This document shows positions 6,242 through 13,356 of a DNA stretch of 14,054 nt, piece after piece (the stretch's first letter is position 1; the number at the start of each line of letters is the position of its first letter). A model generated the notes under the pieces. The model was not told the origin of the DNA, ran no database searches, and was given only the letters and a program-made list of their open reading frames with translations. Made by a program: the position numbers and the translations under genes. The DNA lies in the NCBI GenBank assembly GCA_005788935.1, contig SYAK01000267.1, positions 1 through 14,054 on the forward strand, in the 5' to 3' direction. The stretch comes from Pseudomonadota bacterium. Lineage in GTDB: Bacteria > Myxococcota > UBA9042 > PHBI01.

Positions 6242-7942
6242 ATGACGTCTCCGCCCGTCCGCCCCCTGTCGCGCCTCGCGCTGCCGCTCGTGGCGCTCGC
6301 CACCCTCGGGCCCGCCGCCCCGCCCGCGCGCGCGCTCCCGCCCGAGCCCGTCATGTTCAGCATCCCGCCCGCCGAGCCCGGGCAGGACAGCTGGTTTGCG
6401 ACCATCAGCCCCGAGTATCGCGCGCGCCTCATCCGGGTCGAGCCGCTCGAGCTCAACGGCACGAACGCGACCGTGGCCTCCTGGGGTGAACAGCGCCTGC
6501 GCCTCGACACCTCGTTCGGCCGGCGCGGGATCGGCGCGATCCACATGCAGGTCGACGCGCTCGACGGCGTGCTCTTCGGCGACAACGGCGAGTTCGGGCG
6601 CGACCCCGAGCCGACCTCGGGCGTCGGCCTCGCCTCGCGTCAGGTGAACCAGTCGGGCTGGCGCATCGGCCTCCGCCCGGGCGGCGACCCGCTCAGCACC
6701 GACGGCTACGGGCTCGTGCTGCGTGGCATGAGCCCGGTCAACGTGAACTACCTCTTCGGCGAGCTGATACTGCCGGTCGGCGTGCTGCGTGTCGGCCGCC
6801 AGCCCCTCGCGGACGGCGCCGGAGTCGGCTTCAACGATGGCCGGACCGGGCGCAACCTCTGGGGCGAGGCGAGCTATCACGAGTCGGTCGACCGCATCCT
6901 CTTCGGGACCAAGATCAGCGAGGTCTTCGGCCTCATGGCGCAGGGGGCGAAGTACCGCGTCGACACGTCGCTCGACAACGGGCTCTTCATGGGCTTCGTC
7001 TACGACTTCCTGACGAACGACAGCCTGACCTCGACCCGCGACGACCTGCAGGGCATCGCCCTCCAGCTCGACTACAAGTGGAAGGATCCCAAGGTGTTGG
7101 GCGATGAATGGGGGCCCATTCAGCTCACCGGCACAGCCGTCCACCGCTGGGACGAGAAGTATGGGACCTCCATCCTCGCCATCCCGATGCGGCTGACCTT
7201 CTCCGTCGGCGACTTTCGCTTCTTTGGCGAGATGGCCAACATCTCGGGCACGTCGCGCGAGCTGTCGTCCGGCCTCGCCGCGCTGACGAGCGCGCCCGTC
7301 ACGGACCAGAAGATCCGCTTCACCTCGGCGCGTGTGGCGCCCTCCCTGCGCTTCTTCGACCAGCTCGAGCTGCGCGCAGAGTGGGCCTACGCCAGCGGTG
7401 ACAGCGACCCGCGCGCGTCCTCCCCGCTCACCATCGGCAACTGGCCGCGCGACACGAACCTCGGGCTGATGATGTTCAAGCACATCGTCGCCTTTCAGAC
7501 CGGTCGCGCCGCGGCGGTGGGCGTCGAGAACCTGCGCCAGCTCGACGCCGACACCTTCCCGCTCGGCGAGCTCGCGTCCGACGGCCGTGTCACGAACGTC
7601 AACGGCTTCTTTCCCCAAATGTTCTACGACCCCTTCCCGGACCTGCGTCTCAAGGCCGGCGTCCTCTTTGCCTGGTCGGCCGCCCCCGTCGTCGACCCGA
7701 TCCAGACGCTGCTCCGCGCCGACGGCGAGACCCTCGCCGACGACCGGGTCAATTATAACGGGGGAAAGCCCGGAAACTACTGGGGGACCGAGATCGACCT
7801 CGGCGTCGAGTGGCGCTACCGCAACATGTTCTGGGCCTCGCTCGAGGCGGGCCTGCTGATGCCTGGCAGCGCGCTCGAAGACGAGAACGGCGACGCGGTC
7901 AACGCCTGGATGCTCGAGACGCGCTTCATCTTCCGACCCTGA
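6242..7942 (+). CDS. Outer-membrane beta-barrel, alginate-export/porin-like
   Basis: A 566-residue exported protein. An N-terminal signal peptide (Arg-containing start, hydrophobic LALPLVALATLG) ends in ARA, with cleavage likely after Ala31. The mature chain alternates polar and apolar residues in strand-like blocks with many aromatic girdle residues. It has short Gly/Asp turns (ASGDSDP, NYNGGKPGNYWGTEIDLGVEW) and a final strand ending RFIFRP, close to the aromatic C-terminus that the BAM machinery recognises. VGRQPLADGAGVGFNDGRTGRNLWG and the late ASGD and LLMPGSAL segments resemble alginate-export (AlgE-like) porins, which I treat as a family-level guess. Its cargo is unknown and it need not be alginate. 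GAGG (6231-6234) lies 7 nt before the ATG. It opens a three-gene unit and is 9 nt from the lipoprotein gene that follows. Confidence 0.75.
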   Translation: MTSPPVRPLSRLALPLVALATLGPAAPPARALPPEPVMFSIPPAEPGQDSWFATISPEYRARLIRVEPLELNGTNATVASWGEQRLRLDTSFGRRGIGAIHMQVDALDGVLFGDNGEFGRDPEPTSGVGLASRQVNQSGWRIGLRPGGDPLSTDGYGLVLRGMSPVNVNYLFGELILPVGVLRVGRQPLADGAGVGFNDGRTGRNLWGEASYHESVDRILFGTKISEVFGLMAQGAKYRVDTSLDNGLFMGFVYDFLTNDSLTSTRDDLQGIALQLDYKWKDPKVLGDEWGPIQLTGTAVHRWDEKYGTSILAIPMRLTFSVGDFRFFGEMANISGTSRELSSGLAALTSAPVTDQKIRFTSARVAPSLRFFDQLELRAEWAYASGDSDPRASSPLTIGNWPRDTNLGLMMFKHIVAFQTGRAAAVGVENLRQLDADTFPLGELASDGRVTNVNGFFPQMFYDPFPDLRLKAGVLFAWSAAPVVDPIQTLLRADGETLADDRVNYNGGKPGNYWGTEIDLGVEWRYRNMFWASLEAGLLMPGSALEDENGDAVNAWMLETRFIFRP

Positions 7943-7951
7943 GGGCCTGCC

Positions 7952-9034
7952 ATGCGACACTTGACGCTCCTGCCCTTTGCAGCCCTCGCGCTGACCGTGG
8001 GCGCCGCCTGCGAGACCTACGATCCGCCTCCCGAGGCGACGCTCGTGCAGCCCGAACAGGGCTTCTGGACGGACGCCTCCCCGATTGAGATCCGCTTCAC
8101 CGAGGCCATCGATCCCGCGACCCTCGCGCTCGCCGTGTGGCCGAGCGACCTCGACGTCGAGGGGCAGTTCCGTCCAGGCGTGGTGCCGCTCATCTCGGGA
8201 TGCACGTTGACGACCTCGCCCTGCAGCGGCCTCGGGGTGACCTTGAACGACGCGCGCGACGTGCTGACGTTGACGCAGAACGACGCGTTCGCGGCCGTCG
8301 AGGGGCGCCCGCTCGTCATCATCCTGAGCCCCGGGCTCGCCGACGCCGCAGGCCGCATCCGCCGCGTCGAGACCCGCTTCGACTTCCAGGTCAACCCGCG
8401 CTGTGGCAACGAGCCCGTGGACCTCAACCTCGCGTCGGGCGTCATGACGATGGCCGCGAACCTGCAGGTCCTGCCCATCTGGCTCTACATGTACCTCGAT
8501 CTCGCGGTCGACCCGGCCACCGGGCGGGCGCGCGTCGTCGGCACCTTCGCGCGGCTGAAGGACACGGCGCTGACGGGCAACAACTACGACCCCGACGATT
8601 TCCAGGCCGAGCTCGGCCCGACGGGGTGGGCGGTCGAGTTCGGTGGCTGCGTCGTGAAGCAGCCCGACGGTGGCTTCTTCTTCCAGAGCGAGCCCTTCGA
8701 CGTGAATATCTTGGCGCTTGGCGCCATTCCGATCACCCTCGCGGGCTTCACCGTCCAGGGGACGCTCATCGAGGGCGGCGGCGAGGACGGTCGTGACGGC
8801 GGCAGCGGGACACTGTCGACGAGCGGCGGGTCGTTCGGCGAGCCGCCGACCCCCATCGACCCCATCACGACCGCCTGGAACGGGCTCGGCCTCGGCGCGG
8901 ACGAGATCCCGGCCGGCCTGCCGCGGGTCTGCGTGGCCGACCCGTGCGCCACCATGGACGCCAACGGTGGCGACTGTCAGCTCTCCGCTCCGTGGGCGCC
9001 GGGCGAGTTCTGCCCAGACGGGCTCGGCGAGTGA
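7952..9034 (+). CDS. Lipoprotein with N-terminal Ig-like (Big_5-type) domain
   Basis: A 360-residue predicted lipoprotein. The signal peptide MRHLTLLPFAALALTVGAAC carries lipobox GAAC (Cys20). Residues about 30-147 read like a Big_5 bacterial Ig-like domain: an initial V-x-P-E-x-G-F segment, PIEIRFTEAIDPATL, and a late LSPGLADAAGR turn ending in TRFDFQV. Residues 150-270 form a second beta-rich region of no family I recognise. A Gly/Ser/Pro-rich linker (about 271-301) leads to a C-terminal segment with four cysteines. The Shine-Dalgarno GAGGG overlaps the stop codon of the barrel gene, so the two are co-translated and may act together at the outer membrane. Its own stop is overlapped by the RluA start. 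I infer a barrel partner or surface role; the sequence gives no enzymatic motif. Confidence 0.82.
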   Translation: MRHLTLLPFAALALTVGAACETYDPPPEATLVQPEQGFWTDASPIEIRFTEAIDPATLALAVWPSDLDVEGQFRPGVVPLISGCTLTTSPCSGLGVTLNDARDVLTLTQNDAFAAVEGRPLVIILSPGLADAAGRIRRVETRFDFQVNPRCGNEPVDLNLASGVMTMAANLQVLPIWLYMYLDLAVDPATGRARVVGTFARLKDTALTGNNYDPDDFQAELGPTGWAVEFGGCVVKQPDGGFFFQSEPFDVNILALGAIPITLAGFTVQGTLIEGGGEDGRDGGSGTLSTSGGSFGEPPTPIDPITTAWNGLGLGADEIPAGLPRVCVADPCATMDANGGDCQLSAPWAPGEFCPDGLGE

Positions 9035-9963
9035 GCGCCGCGCACGAGGCCCGCGCCCGCGTTCCGGCCGAACTTCACGGCGAGCGGCTCGACAAGGCCC
9101 TCGCGGCCCTCGTCCCCGAGCTGTCCCGCCACAAGGCCCGCAAGATCCTCGCGATGGGGGCGGTCCACGTCAACGGGCGGCGCGTTCGGATGGCCGGCCA
9201 CCTGATGCGGACGGGCGACACCCTGCGCCTCGCGTGGCACGACGACGTCCTTGAGGTCTCGACGTTCCCACTGGACATCCTTCACGAAGACGCCCAGGTC
9301 GTCGTCGTGCTGAAGCCCGAGGGGCAGCTGTCCCAGGGGTCCGAGCTCGGCGACGTCGGCTCGCTGACGCACGCGCTGACGAAGCGATTCGGGCCCGACG
9401 TCAGGCTCATGCATCGCCTCGACCGGGGCACGAGCGGGCTGATGGTGGCGGCGAGGACCCAGCTCGCTTCGGCCTGTCTGACGCCCCAGTTCCGGGAGCA
9501 CACGATATCCCGGCATTATGTCGCGATGGTCATGGGTGTGCTCCGCGAGCCTGTGATCTGTGAGGCCCGCCTCCGTCAGGAGGGGCGCCTCATCCGCGTC
9601 GCCCGCCCCGAGGAGGGGGGCATGACGGCCTGGAGCCAGTTCGTCCCGATCGGCACCGACGGCCTGCCAGCGCTTGGCGACGATGGCGCGCTCCGAGCCG
9701 GCTTCGAGGTCGACCTCCGGGACGGGCAGACGCCGGTCGAGGTCCGGCTCAGGACCGGTCGCACGCACCAGATCCGCGTTCACGCGGCCCACCTCGGCCT
9801 GCCCGTCGTCGGCGATCCGACCTACGGCGGTCCCGCGGCGCCGCGCGTCATGCTTCACGCCGCCCACCTCGCGTTCACGCACCCCGACGGCCGGCGCCTC
9901 GCCTTCGGAGACCGTCCGTACCCCCTTCCGTTCCCGCCACGGGGGTCGGGTCCGAACGCATGA
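9031..9963 (+). CDS. RluA-family RNA pseudouridine synthase with S4 domain
   Basis: Converts uridine to pseudouridine in rRNA (possibly tRNA), acting in the cytoplasm. Of 310 residues, the first ~65 form an S4 RNA-binding domain (RLDKALAALVPELSRHKARKIL). The catalytic motif follows: LMHRLDRGTSGLMVAAR, with nucleophile Asp131. The late RluA signature RTGRTHQIRVHAAHLGLPVVGDPTYG (241-266) is intact. Length and order fit RluA/RluD-type enzymes; which uridine is modified cannot be told. The start is GTG at 9031: its GTGA overlaps the TGA (9032-9034) of the preceding lipoprotein, indicating translational coupling, and the S4 domain then begins near residue 15. The open frame extends upstream to 8944, but that part lies inside the lipoprotein gene and lacks homology. 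Coupling a ribosome-modification enzyme to a surface lipoprotein is odd and may be only positional. Confidence 0.93.
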   Translation: MSAAHEARARVPAELHGERLDKALAALVPELSRHKARKILAMGAVHVNGRRVRMAGHLMRTGDTLRLAWHDDVLEVSTFPLDILHEDAQVVVVLKPEGQLSQGSELGDVGSLTHALTKRFGPDVRLMHRLDRGTSGLMVAARTQLASACLTPQFREHTISRHYVAMVMGVLREPVICEARLRQEGRLIRVARPEEGGMTAWSQFVPIGTDGLPALGDDGALRAGFEVDLRDGQTPVEVRLRTGRTHQIRVHAAHLGLPVVGDPTYGGPAAPRVMLHAAHLAFTHPDGRRLAFGDRPYPLPFPPRGSGPNA

Positions 9964-9967
9964 ACGT

Positions 9968-10003
9968 GCGGCAGCAGCCCCCGACGTGCGCGCCTGCAGC
10001 CGC
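9968..10003 (+). terminator. Stem-loop 5 nt after the RluA-family gene
   Basis: GCGGCAGCAG (9968-9977) pairs with CTGCAGCCGC (9994-10003) apart from one A-A mismatch, over a 16-nt loop, and is followed by TTCT. Its position suggests it ends the 6242-9963 unit. There is no long T-run. Confidence 0.4.
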
Positions 10004-10053
10004 TTCTGGCCGGTCTTGAGGCGGATCGGGGCTCTCCGTCCCCGCGGTTCGCC

Positions 10054-10075
10054 CGGGGTGGCCCACGGGACCCCG
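10054..10075 (+). terminator. Second, weaker hairpin after the RluA-family gene
   Basis: CGGGGT (10054-10059) pairs with ACCCCG (10070-10075) over 10 nt. It has no T-tract and could be chance in this GC-rich gap. Confidence 0.2.
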
Positions 10076-10107
10076 CCCGCATGACGGCAGGCGAGGGGAC
10101 TCGGGCT

Positions 10108-10121
10108 TGAAAGCGCTTGCG
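10108..10121. promoter_or_regulatory. cre-like palindrome upstream of the radical SAM gene
   Basis: TGAAAGCGCTTGCG contains the 8-bp palindrome AAGCGCTT (10111-10118). It matches the CcpA/LacI-family consensus TGAAAGCGCTTTCA at 12 of 14 positions. It lies about 95 nt before the ATG at 10216, within the stretch where a promoter is expected, so a LacI-family operator is possible. No such regulator is in the window. Confidence 0.3.
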
Positions 10122-10215
10122 CCCCGTGGCAAGGCTCCTACCCCTTGACTGTCGCCGCCGCGTGCTCACCCGAGCGCGCAACGAGGCCGACGGCCCCGCA
10201 CTCCCGGTGACGCGC

Positions 10216-11601
10216 ATGAAGTCCCCTTTCGTATTCCCGCCCCAGGCCAGCGCCGAGACCTCCGCCCGCGAGGGGCGGGCCCGCATGGTGTACGCCAACG
10301 CCCGCGGGGAGATCCTCGAGCATCCGACGCTCGAGCTGCTCGGCTGGGATGGCGAGTGCTGGCGCCCGTTCGAGCCGGACGAGCTGCAGCCCGTGCCCGA
10401 GGGCAGCGACTTCTTCGTTCTGCCAGGCCGCCTCGCCGCTGGCCATGACCCGATAGACGACGGCCCCGTCATCTTCGACGAGCCTGGCACGACCGCGGTC
10501 GCCTGCTTCATCGCCCCCGCCTACCTGCGGATGGCGCTGCCCGCCTATGAGAGCCTCGAGGACGCGCCCGCGCTGCCGCTCTTCGCCTACAGCGCGGTTG
10601 GCCTTCGCGACGGTCAGTTCGTCGTGCCGACCTTGCGGGTCGACGCCGACATCCGCCAGGATCCGTTCCGCTTCGACATCGCAGTCATCGAGCGCAACGT
10701 CTCGCAGCGGCTGACAGAACTGGCCCATAATCCGCTCGTCAAGCACCTCGAGAAGTGCGCGCTGACCTATCACTGCCGCGCCGCGCAGAACTACTTCCTC
10801 GATCGCTTCGAGGCGCCGATGCCCGCCGCGCCGACCTGCAACGCGCTCTGCGTCGGCTGCATCTCGTTCCAGCCGAAGGAGGGCGACGACGTGCCGACAG
10901 CGGCCCACGATCGCATCCGCTTCGCCCCGACGCCCGCCCAGCTCGCCGAGGTGGCGCTCGGCCACATCGCCCGCGTCGGCGCTGACGCGGTGGTGTCCTT
11001 CGGCCAGGGCTGCGAGGGCGAGCCGCTGAACCAGGGCGAGAACCTGATCGAGGCGGTCCGCCTCATCCGCGCCGCGACGCAGGATGGCATCGTCAATCTG
11101 AACTCCAACGCGTCCCGCCCGGAGATTGTCCGCAAGATGGTCGCCGTCGGCCTCGACTCGCTGCGCATCTCGACGAACTCGGCTCGCCCCGAGGTCTACC
11201 GCGCCTACTACCGGCCGAAAGGTTACGACTTTGACGACGTGCGCGCCTCGGCCCGCGCGGTTCGCGAGGCGGGCGGCTACCTCATGCTGAACTACTTCAT
11301 CTTCCCCGGGGTTACGGACACCGAGGCCGAGCTCGAGGCGCTCTCGCGCTGGATCGCGGAGGATCGCATCGACATGGTGCAGCTGCGCAACCTGAACATC
11401 GACCCCGAGATGTACCTCGACCACGTCACGCGCGCAGGCCATGTCGTCGCCCCGCTCGGGCTCGGGCCGTGGCTTCGCGAGCTGCGCCGCCGCTTCCCAG
11501 CGCTGCGCTTTGGCTACTTCAACCCGCCGCGCCGCATCATGGCCGAGCCGGCTCCCCAGCTCGTGCCGCCGGTCGCGCTCGCGGGGCTGACGCCTGGCTG
11601 A
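10216..11601 (+). CDS. Radical SAM protein of unknown substrate
   Basis: A 461-residue radical SAM enzyme, expected to bind a [4Fe-4S] cluster and cleave S-adenosylmethionine to a 5'-deoxyadenosyl radical in the cytoplasm. The cluster motif CNALCVGC (Cys208, 212, 215; CxxxCxxC) is followed by SFGQGCEGEPL (261-271), the usual Gly-Glu SAM-contact motif, then by LNSNAS, GLDSLRISTNSARPEVYRAYYRP, and MLNYFIFPGVTD, all typical of the SPASM-like barrel core. The first ~200 residues are a distinct domain (MVYANARGEILEHP, PEGSDFFVLPGR) with two extra cysteines in CALTYHC (181, 187). I know this arrangement from uncharacterised radical SAM proteins only, so no substrate is given. The start is uncertain: ATG 10216 has a weak Shine-Dalgarno, and ATG 10285 (residue 24) follows GAGGGGCGGG and begins at MVYANARG. 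It is separated from fmdB by a stem-loop. Confidence 0.88.
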   Translation: MKSPFVFPPQASAETSAREGRARMVYANARGEILEHPTLELLGWDGECWRPFEPDELQPVPEGSDFFVLPGRLAAGHDPIDDGPVIFDEPGTTAVACFIAPAYLRMALPAYESLEDAPALPLFAYSAVGLRDGQFVVPTLRVDADIRQDPFRFDIAVIERNVSQRLTELAHNPLVKHLEKCALTYHCRAAQNYFLDRFEAPMPAAPTCNALCVGCISFQPKEGDDVPTAAHDRIRFAPTPAQLAEVALGHIARVGADAVVSFGQGCEGEPLNQGENLIEAVRLIRAATQDGIVNLNSNASRPEIVRKMVAVGLDSLRISTNSARPEVYRAYYRPKGYDFDDVRASARAVREAGGYLMLNYFIFPGVTDTEAELEALSRWIAEDRIDMVQLRNLNIDPEMYLDHVTRAGHVVAPLGLGPWLRELRRRFPALRFGYFNPPRRIMAEPAPQLVPPVALAGLTPG

Positions 11602-11640
11602 CCCCCGCGTCGTCCGGTCAGCCCGCATTTCCCTGCGTTT
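11596..11640 (+). terminator. Intrinsic terminator candidate after the radical SAM gene
   Basis: GGCTGACC (11596-11603) pairs perfectly with GGTCAGCC (11616-11623) over 12 nt. The left arm contains the stop codon. Two short T-runs follow within 17 nt (CATTT, CGTTT). This is the best terminator shape in the window. Confidence 0.5.
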
Positions 11641-11662
11641 ATCACCGCCTCCGGAGTCCGCC

Positions 11663-11959
11663 ATGCCGATCTACGAGTACCGCTGCCAGCAGTGCGGCCA
11701 GCTGACCGACGCGCTCCAGAAGATGAGCGATCCGCCGCTCAAGACGTGCCGCCACTGCGGCGTCGACGCCCTCGAGAAGGTCATGAGCCGCACCTCCTTT
11801 CACCTCAAGGGGACTGGCTGGTATGTGACGGATTACAAGTCCTCGGGTGGCGCCCCCGCGTCCGGGTCCCCGGAGTCCTCGACCCCCACGCCCGCGCCGG
11901 CCGCACCGGCCACTCCGGCCGCACCGGCCGCATCGCCGGCAAAGTCCGACGCGACCTGA
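11663..11959 (+). CDS. FmdB-family zinc-ribbon protein
   Basis: A 98-residue protein of the FmdB/CxxC_CxxC_SSSS group. MPIYEYRCQQCG gives the first zinc knuckle (Cys8, Cys11) and KTCRHCG the second (Cys29, Cys32). The SFHLKGTGWYVTDY segment (45-58) that follows the ribbon is highly characteristic of the family. FmdB was first described as a putative regulator of formamidase; most homologues have no tested function, so I give no role beyond zinc binding. The tail from about residue 62 is Ser/Gly/Pro/Ala-rich, low complexity and probably disordered. GGAG (11653-11656) lies 6 nt before the ATG. It is a stand-alone gene between two stem-loops, upstream of tilS. Confidence 0.93.
   Translation: MPIYEYRCQQCGQLTDALQKMSDPPLKTCRHCGVDALEKVMSRTSFHLKGTGWYVTDYKSSGGAPASGSPESSTPTPAPAAPATPAAPAASPAKSDAT
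11897..11932 (+). repeat. Four 9-bp tandem units in fmdB coding a Pro-Ala tail
   Basis: CCGGCCGCA, CCGGCCACT, CCGGCCGCA and CCGGCCGCA follow each other at 11897-11932 and code Pro-Ala-Ala/Thr units (residues 79-90). Slippage here would keep frame and change only tail length. Confidence 0.75.
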
Positions 11960-11963
11960 GCGC

Positions 11964-11979
11964 GGACGCCCAGGCGTCC
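11964..11979 (+). terminator. Hairpin directly after fmdB
   Basis: GGACGCC (11964-11970) and GGCGTCC (11973-11979) form a perfect inverted repeat (6 bp with a CCAG loop). It starts 5 nt after the fmdB stop. No T-tract follows, so it may stabilise the 3' end or pause transcription rather than terminate. Confidence 0.4.
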
Positions 11980-12021
11980 ACGGCTTGTCGACGTGCCGCG
12001 CCCGTGCGACGGTTCGCGCCG

Positions 12022-13356
12022 ATGTCCGACGATGACCTCGCCGCTGTCGCCCTCGCCGTCAGGTCGGCCCTCGCCGGGCCGTGTGAGGTCGCGGCCGGGG
12101 TGCCGATCGCGGTCGCCTGCAGTGGGGGCGCGGACTCCGTCGCGCTCGTCCACGCGCTCGGGCGGCTCGCCGACCGAAACCCGCTCACGGCCGTCGCCTT
12201 CGTGGACCATGGGCTGCGCGATGTGGCGACCGAGCGGGCCGCCGCCGCCGCCGCCGCCGCGTCCGTCGGGGCGACCTTCCTCGCGGCGGTCCTCGGCCCG
12301 GGCGACCTCGCCGCCGGGAACCTTCAGGCGATGGCGCGCCACGCCCGCTACCGCGCCCTCCACGACCTCGTCCCCTCCGACACCCTCATCGCCACTGGCC
12401 ACACCGCCGACGACCAGACCGAGACGCTCCTCGCGCGCGCCGCCCGCGGGACCGGCCTGCAAGGTCTCCGCGGGGTCCGTCCGCGCGACGGACGTCTCAT
12501 CCGCCCCCTGCTCTCCGTCCCTCGCGCCGTCACGCGCGCGCTCGGCCTCCGGTTTGCTGACGATCCGTCAAACGACACCCCGCGCTTCCTGCGCAATCGT
12601 CTTCGCGCCACCGTCGTCCCGGCACTTCAGGCCGAAAACCCTCGTATCCATGAGGCGTTCGCGGCGCTCGCAGACGCAGCCGACGGCGCCCTCGCGCTGC
12701 TCGACGCGCTGCTCGGGGACGCCGAGGCCACCCGCGAGGTCGACGGGTCAGACCGCCTCGAGGTCCCGCCCGCCGCGCTGCGAGGGCCCGCGTTCCCAGC
12801 GCTGCTGCGCCAGATCGCGAGCCGTCTCGCACCCGAGGCCCCTCCGTCGCGCGACGCCCTCAACGCCCTCGTCCGAGCCATCGCCACGGCGCCTGAACGT
12901 GCCGCAGGCGGCTCGCTCGGGAACGGCTGGGCGGCGGCCTGGCATCCCGACACGGGGGAGCTGCGCCTGACGCCCGAGCGCGACCCGCGCGTCCGGGGCC
13001 ACCTCGACGGGCCTGGGCGTCAGACCCTCCACGGGGTCGCCGTGGCCGTTGTGCCGTGGGCCACCGCGCCACCCGACGCGGTCCCGATCCCGCGCGACGC
13101 CCGTTGGCCCCTTCGAGTCCGGGCCCACGAGGCGGGTGGAGTCACGGTGTGCGATGCTTCCGACGCACCCCTCTGGCCGGAAGGGTCTTGCGTGCCTAGC
13201 TGTTCTGGGAGCGCTGGTGACGGCTCCGCCGCATCGCGAGGTCCGTTCGCGCTCGACGTCACGGTCGCGCGCCCCTTGACAGTTGTCGCGAGGGGCTTCC
13301 ATCGGGTACAGTCCGTTGATTCATTGCCGCCGAAGCGGCCTGGAAGGTTGCGTTGA
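12022..13356 (+). CDS. tilS: tRNA(Ile)-lysidine synthase TilS
   Basis: Modifies C34 of the CAU anticodon of tRNA-Ile2 to lysidine, using ATP and lysine, so that AUA is read as Ile; an essential cytoplasmic enzyme. The PP-loop SGGADSVAL (34-42) is intact. So are VDHGLR, NLQAMARHARYRAL, GHTADDQTETLLARAARGTGLQGLRG and the RPLL...DDPSNDTPRFLRNRLR segment. The open frame gives 444 residues, a normal length. The last ~72 codons (from about 13138) do not resemble the usual TilS C-terminal domain and have a markedly lower third-position GC than the rest, so the true C-terminus is in doubt. The ATG at 12022 has only a weak Shine-Dalgarno; a GTG at 12004 is in frame. The stop (13354-13356) overlaps the ftsH start in TTGA, and tilS-ftsH adjacency is common in bacteria. 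Confidence 0.92.
   Translation: MSDDDLAAVALAVRSALAGPCEVAAGVPIAVACSGGADSVALVHALGRLADRNPLTAVAFVDHGLRDVATERAAAAAAAASVGATFLAAVLGPGDLAAGNLQAMARHARYRALHDLVPSDTLIATGHTADDQTETLLARAARGTGLQGLRGVRPRDGRLIRPLLSVPRAVTRALGLRFADDPSNDTPRFLRNRLRATVVPALQAENPRIHEAFAALADAADGALALLDALLGDAEATREVDGSDRLEVPPAALRGPAFPALLRQIASRLAPEAPPSRDALNALVRAIATAPERAAGGSLGNGWAAAWHPDTGELRLTPERDPRVRGHLDGPGRQTLHGVAVAVVPWATAPPDAVPIPRDARWPLRVRAHEAGGVTVCDASDAPLWPEGSCVPSCSGSAGDGSAASRGPFALDVTVARPLTVVARGFHRVQSVDSLPPKRPGRLR
12238..12258 (+). repeat. (GCC)7 trinucleotide run in tilS
   Basis: Seven GCC units plus a following GCG code eight alanines (residues 73-80). The run lies between the VDHG motif and the ADDQ motif, at a linker where length change may be tolerated. 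Confidence 0.8.
13271..13296 (+). promoter_or_regulatory. Inverted repeat near the tilS 3' end, upstream of ftsH
   Basis: GCCCCT (13271-13276) and AGGGGC (13291-13296) pair perfectly; one G-C and one G-T pair extend the stem inward, leaving a 10-nt loop. TTCC follows. It could be a terminator, an attenuator or an operator for ftsH. It overlaps the candidate -35 box. Confidence 0.35.
13283..13312 (+). promoter_or_regulatory. Candidate promoter for ftsH inside the tilS 3' end
   Basis: TTGTCG (13283-13288, 4 of 6), an 18-nt spacer and TACAGT (13307-13312). It sits about 40 nt before the ftsH start. A perfect TTGACA at 13276-13281 is 25 nt from this -10, too far for a standard sigma-70 pair. Confidence 0.35.

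Noticed and set aside
6095..7960. A 621-codon minus frame opposite the barrel gene
   Set aside because: Composition is of the antisense type (Glu/Arg/Val/Gly), with no signal peptide or motif. The plus-strand barrel has a signal peptide, ribosome site and beta pattern.
10126..10147. Sigma-54 promoter from TGGCA and a downstream CTTG
   Set aside because: The -24 and -12 elements are too far apart and the -12 lacks the required GC.
10138..11664. A 508-codon minus frame opposite the radical SAM gene
   Set aside because: The plus strand carries the CxxxCxxC and GEP motifs; the minus frame is a GC shadow.
13155..13279. A 41-codon plus frame in the tilS tail with a hydrophobic stretch (LACLAVLGALVTA)
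   Set aside because: It has no Shine-Dalgarno, ends in an Arg/Ser-rich tail of random type, and lies wholly within the tilS frame. A small peptide cannot be excluded but is not supported.
13276..13312. Perfect TTGACA paired with TACAGT as a strong ftsH promoter
   Set aside because: The spacer would be 25 nt, outside the usual 15-19. I kept the weaker TTGTCG at an 18-nt spacing instead.
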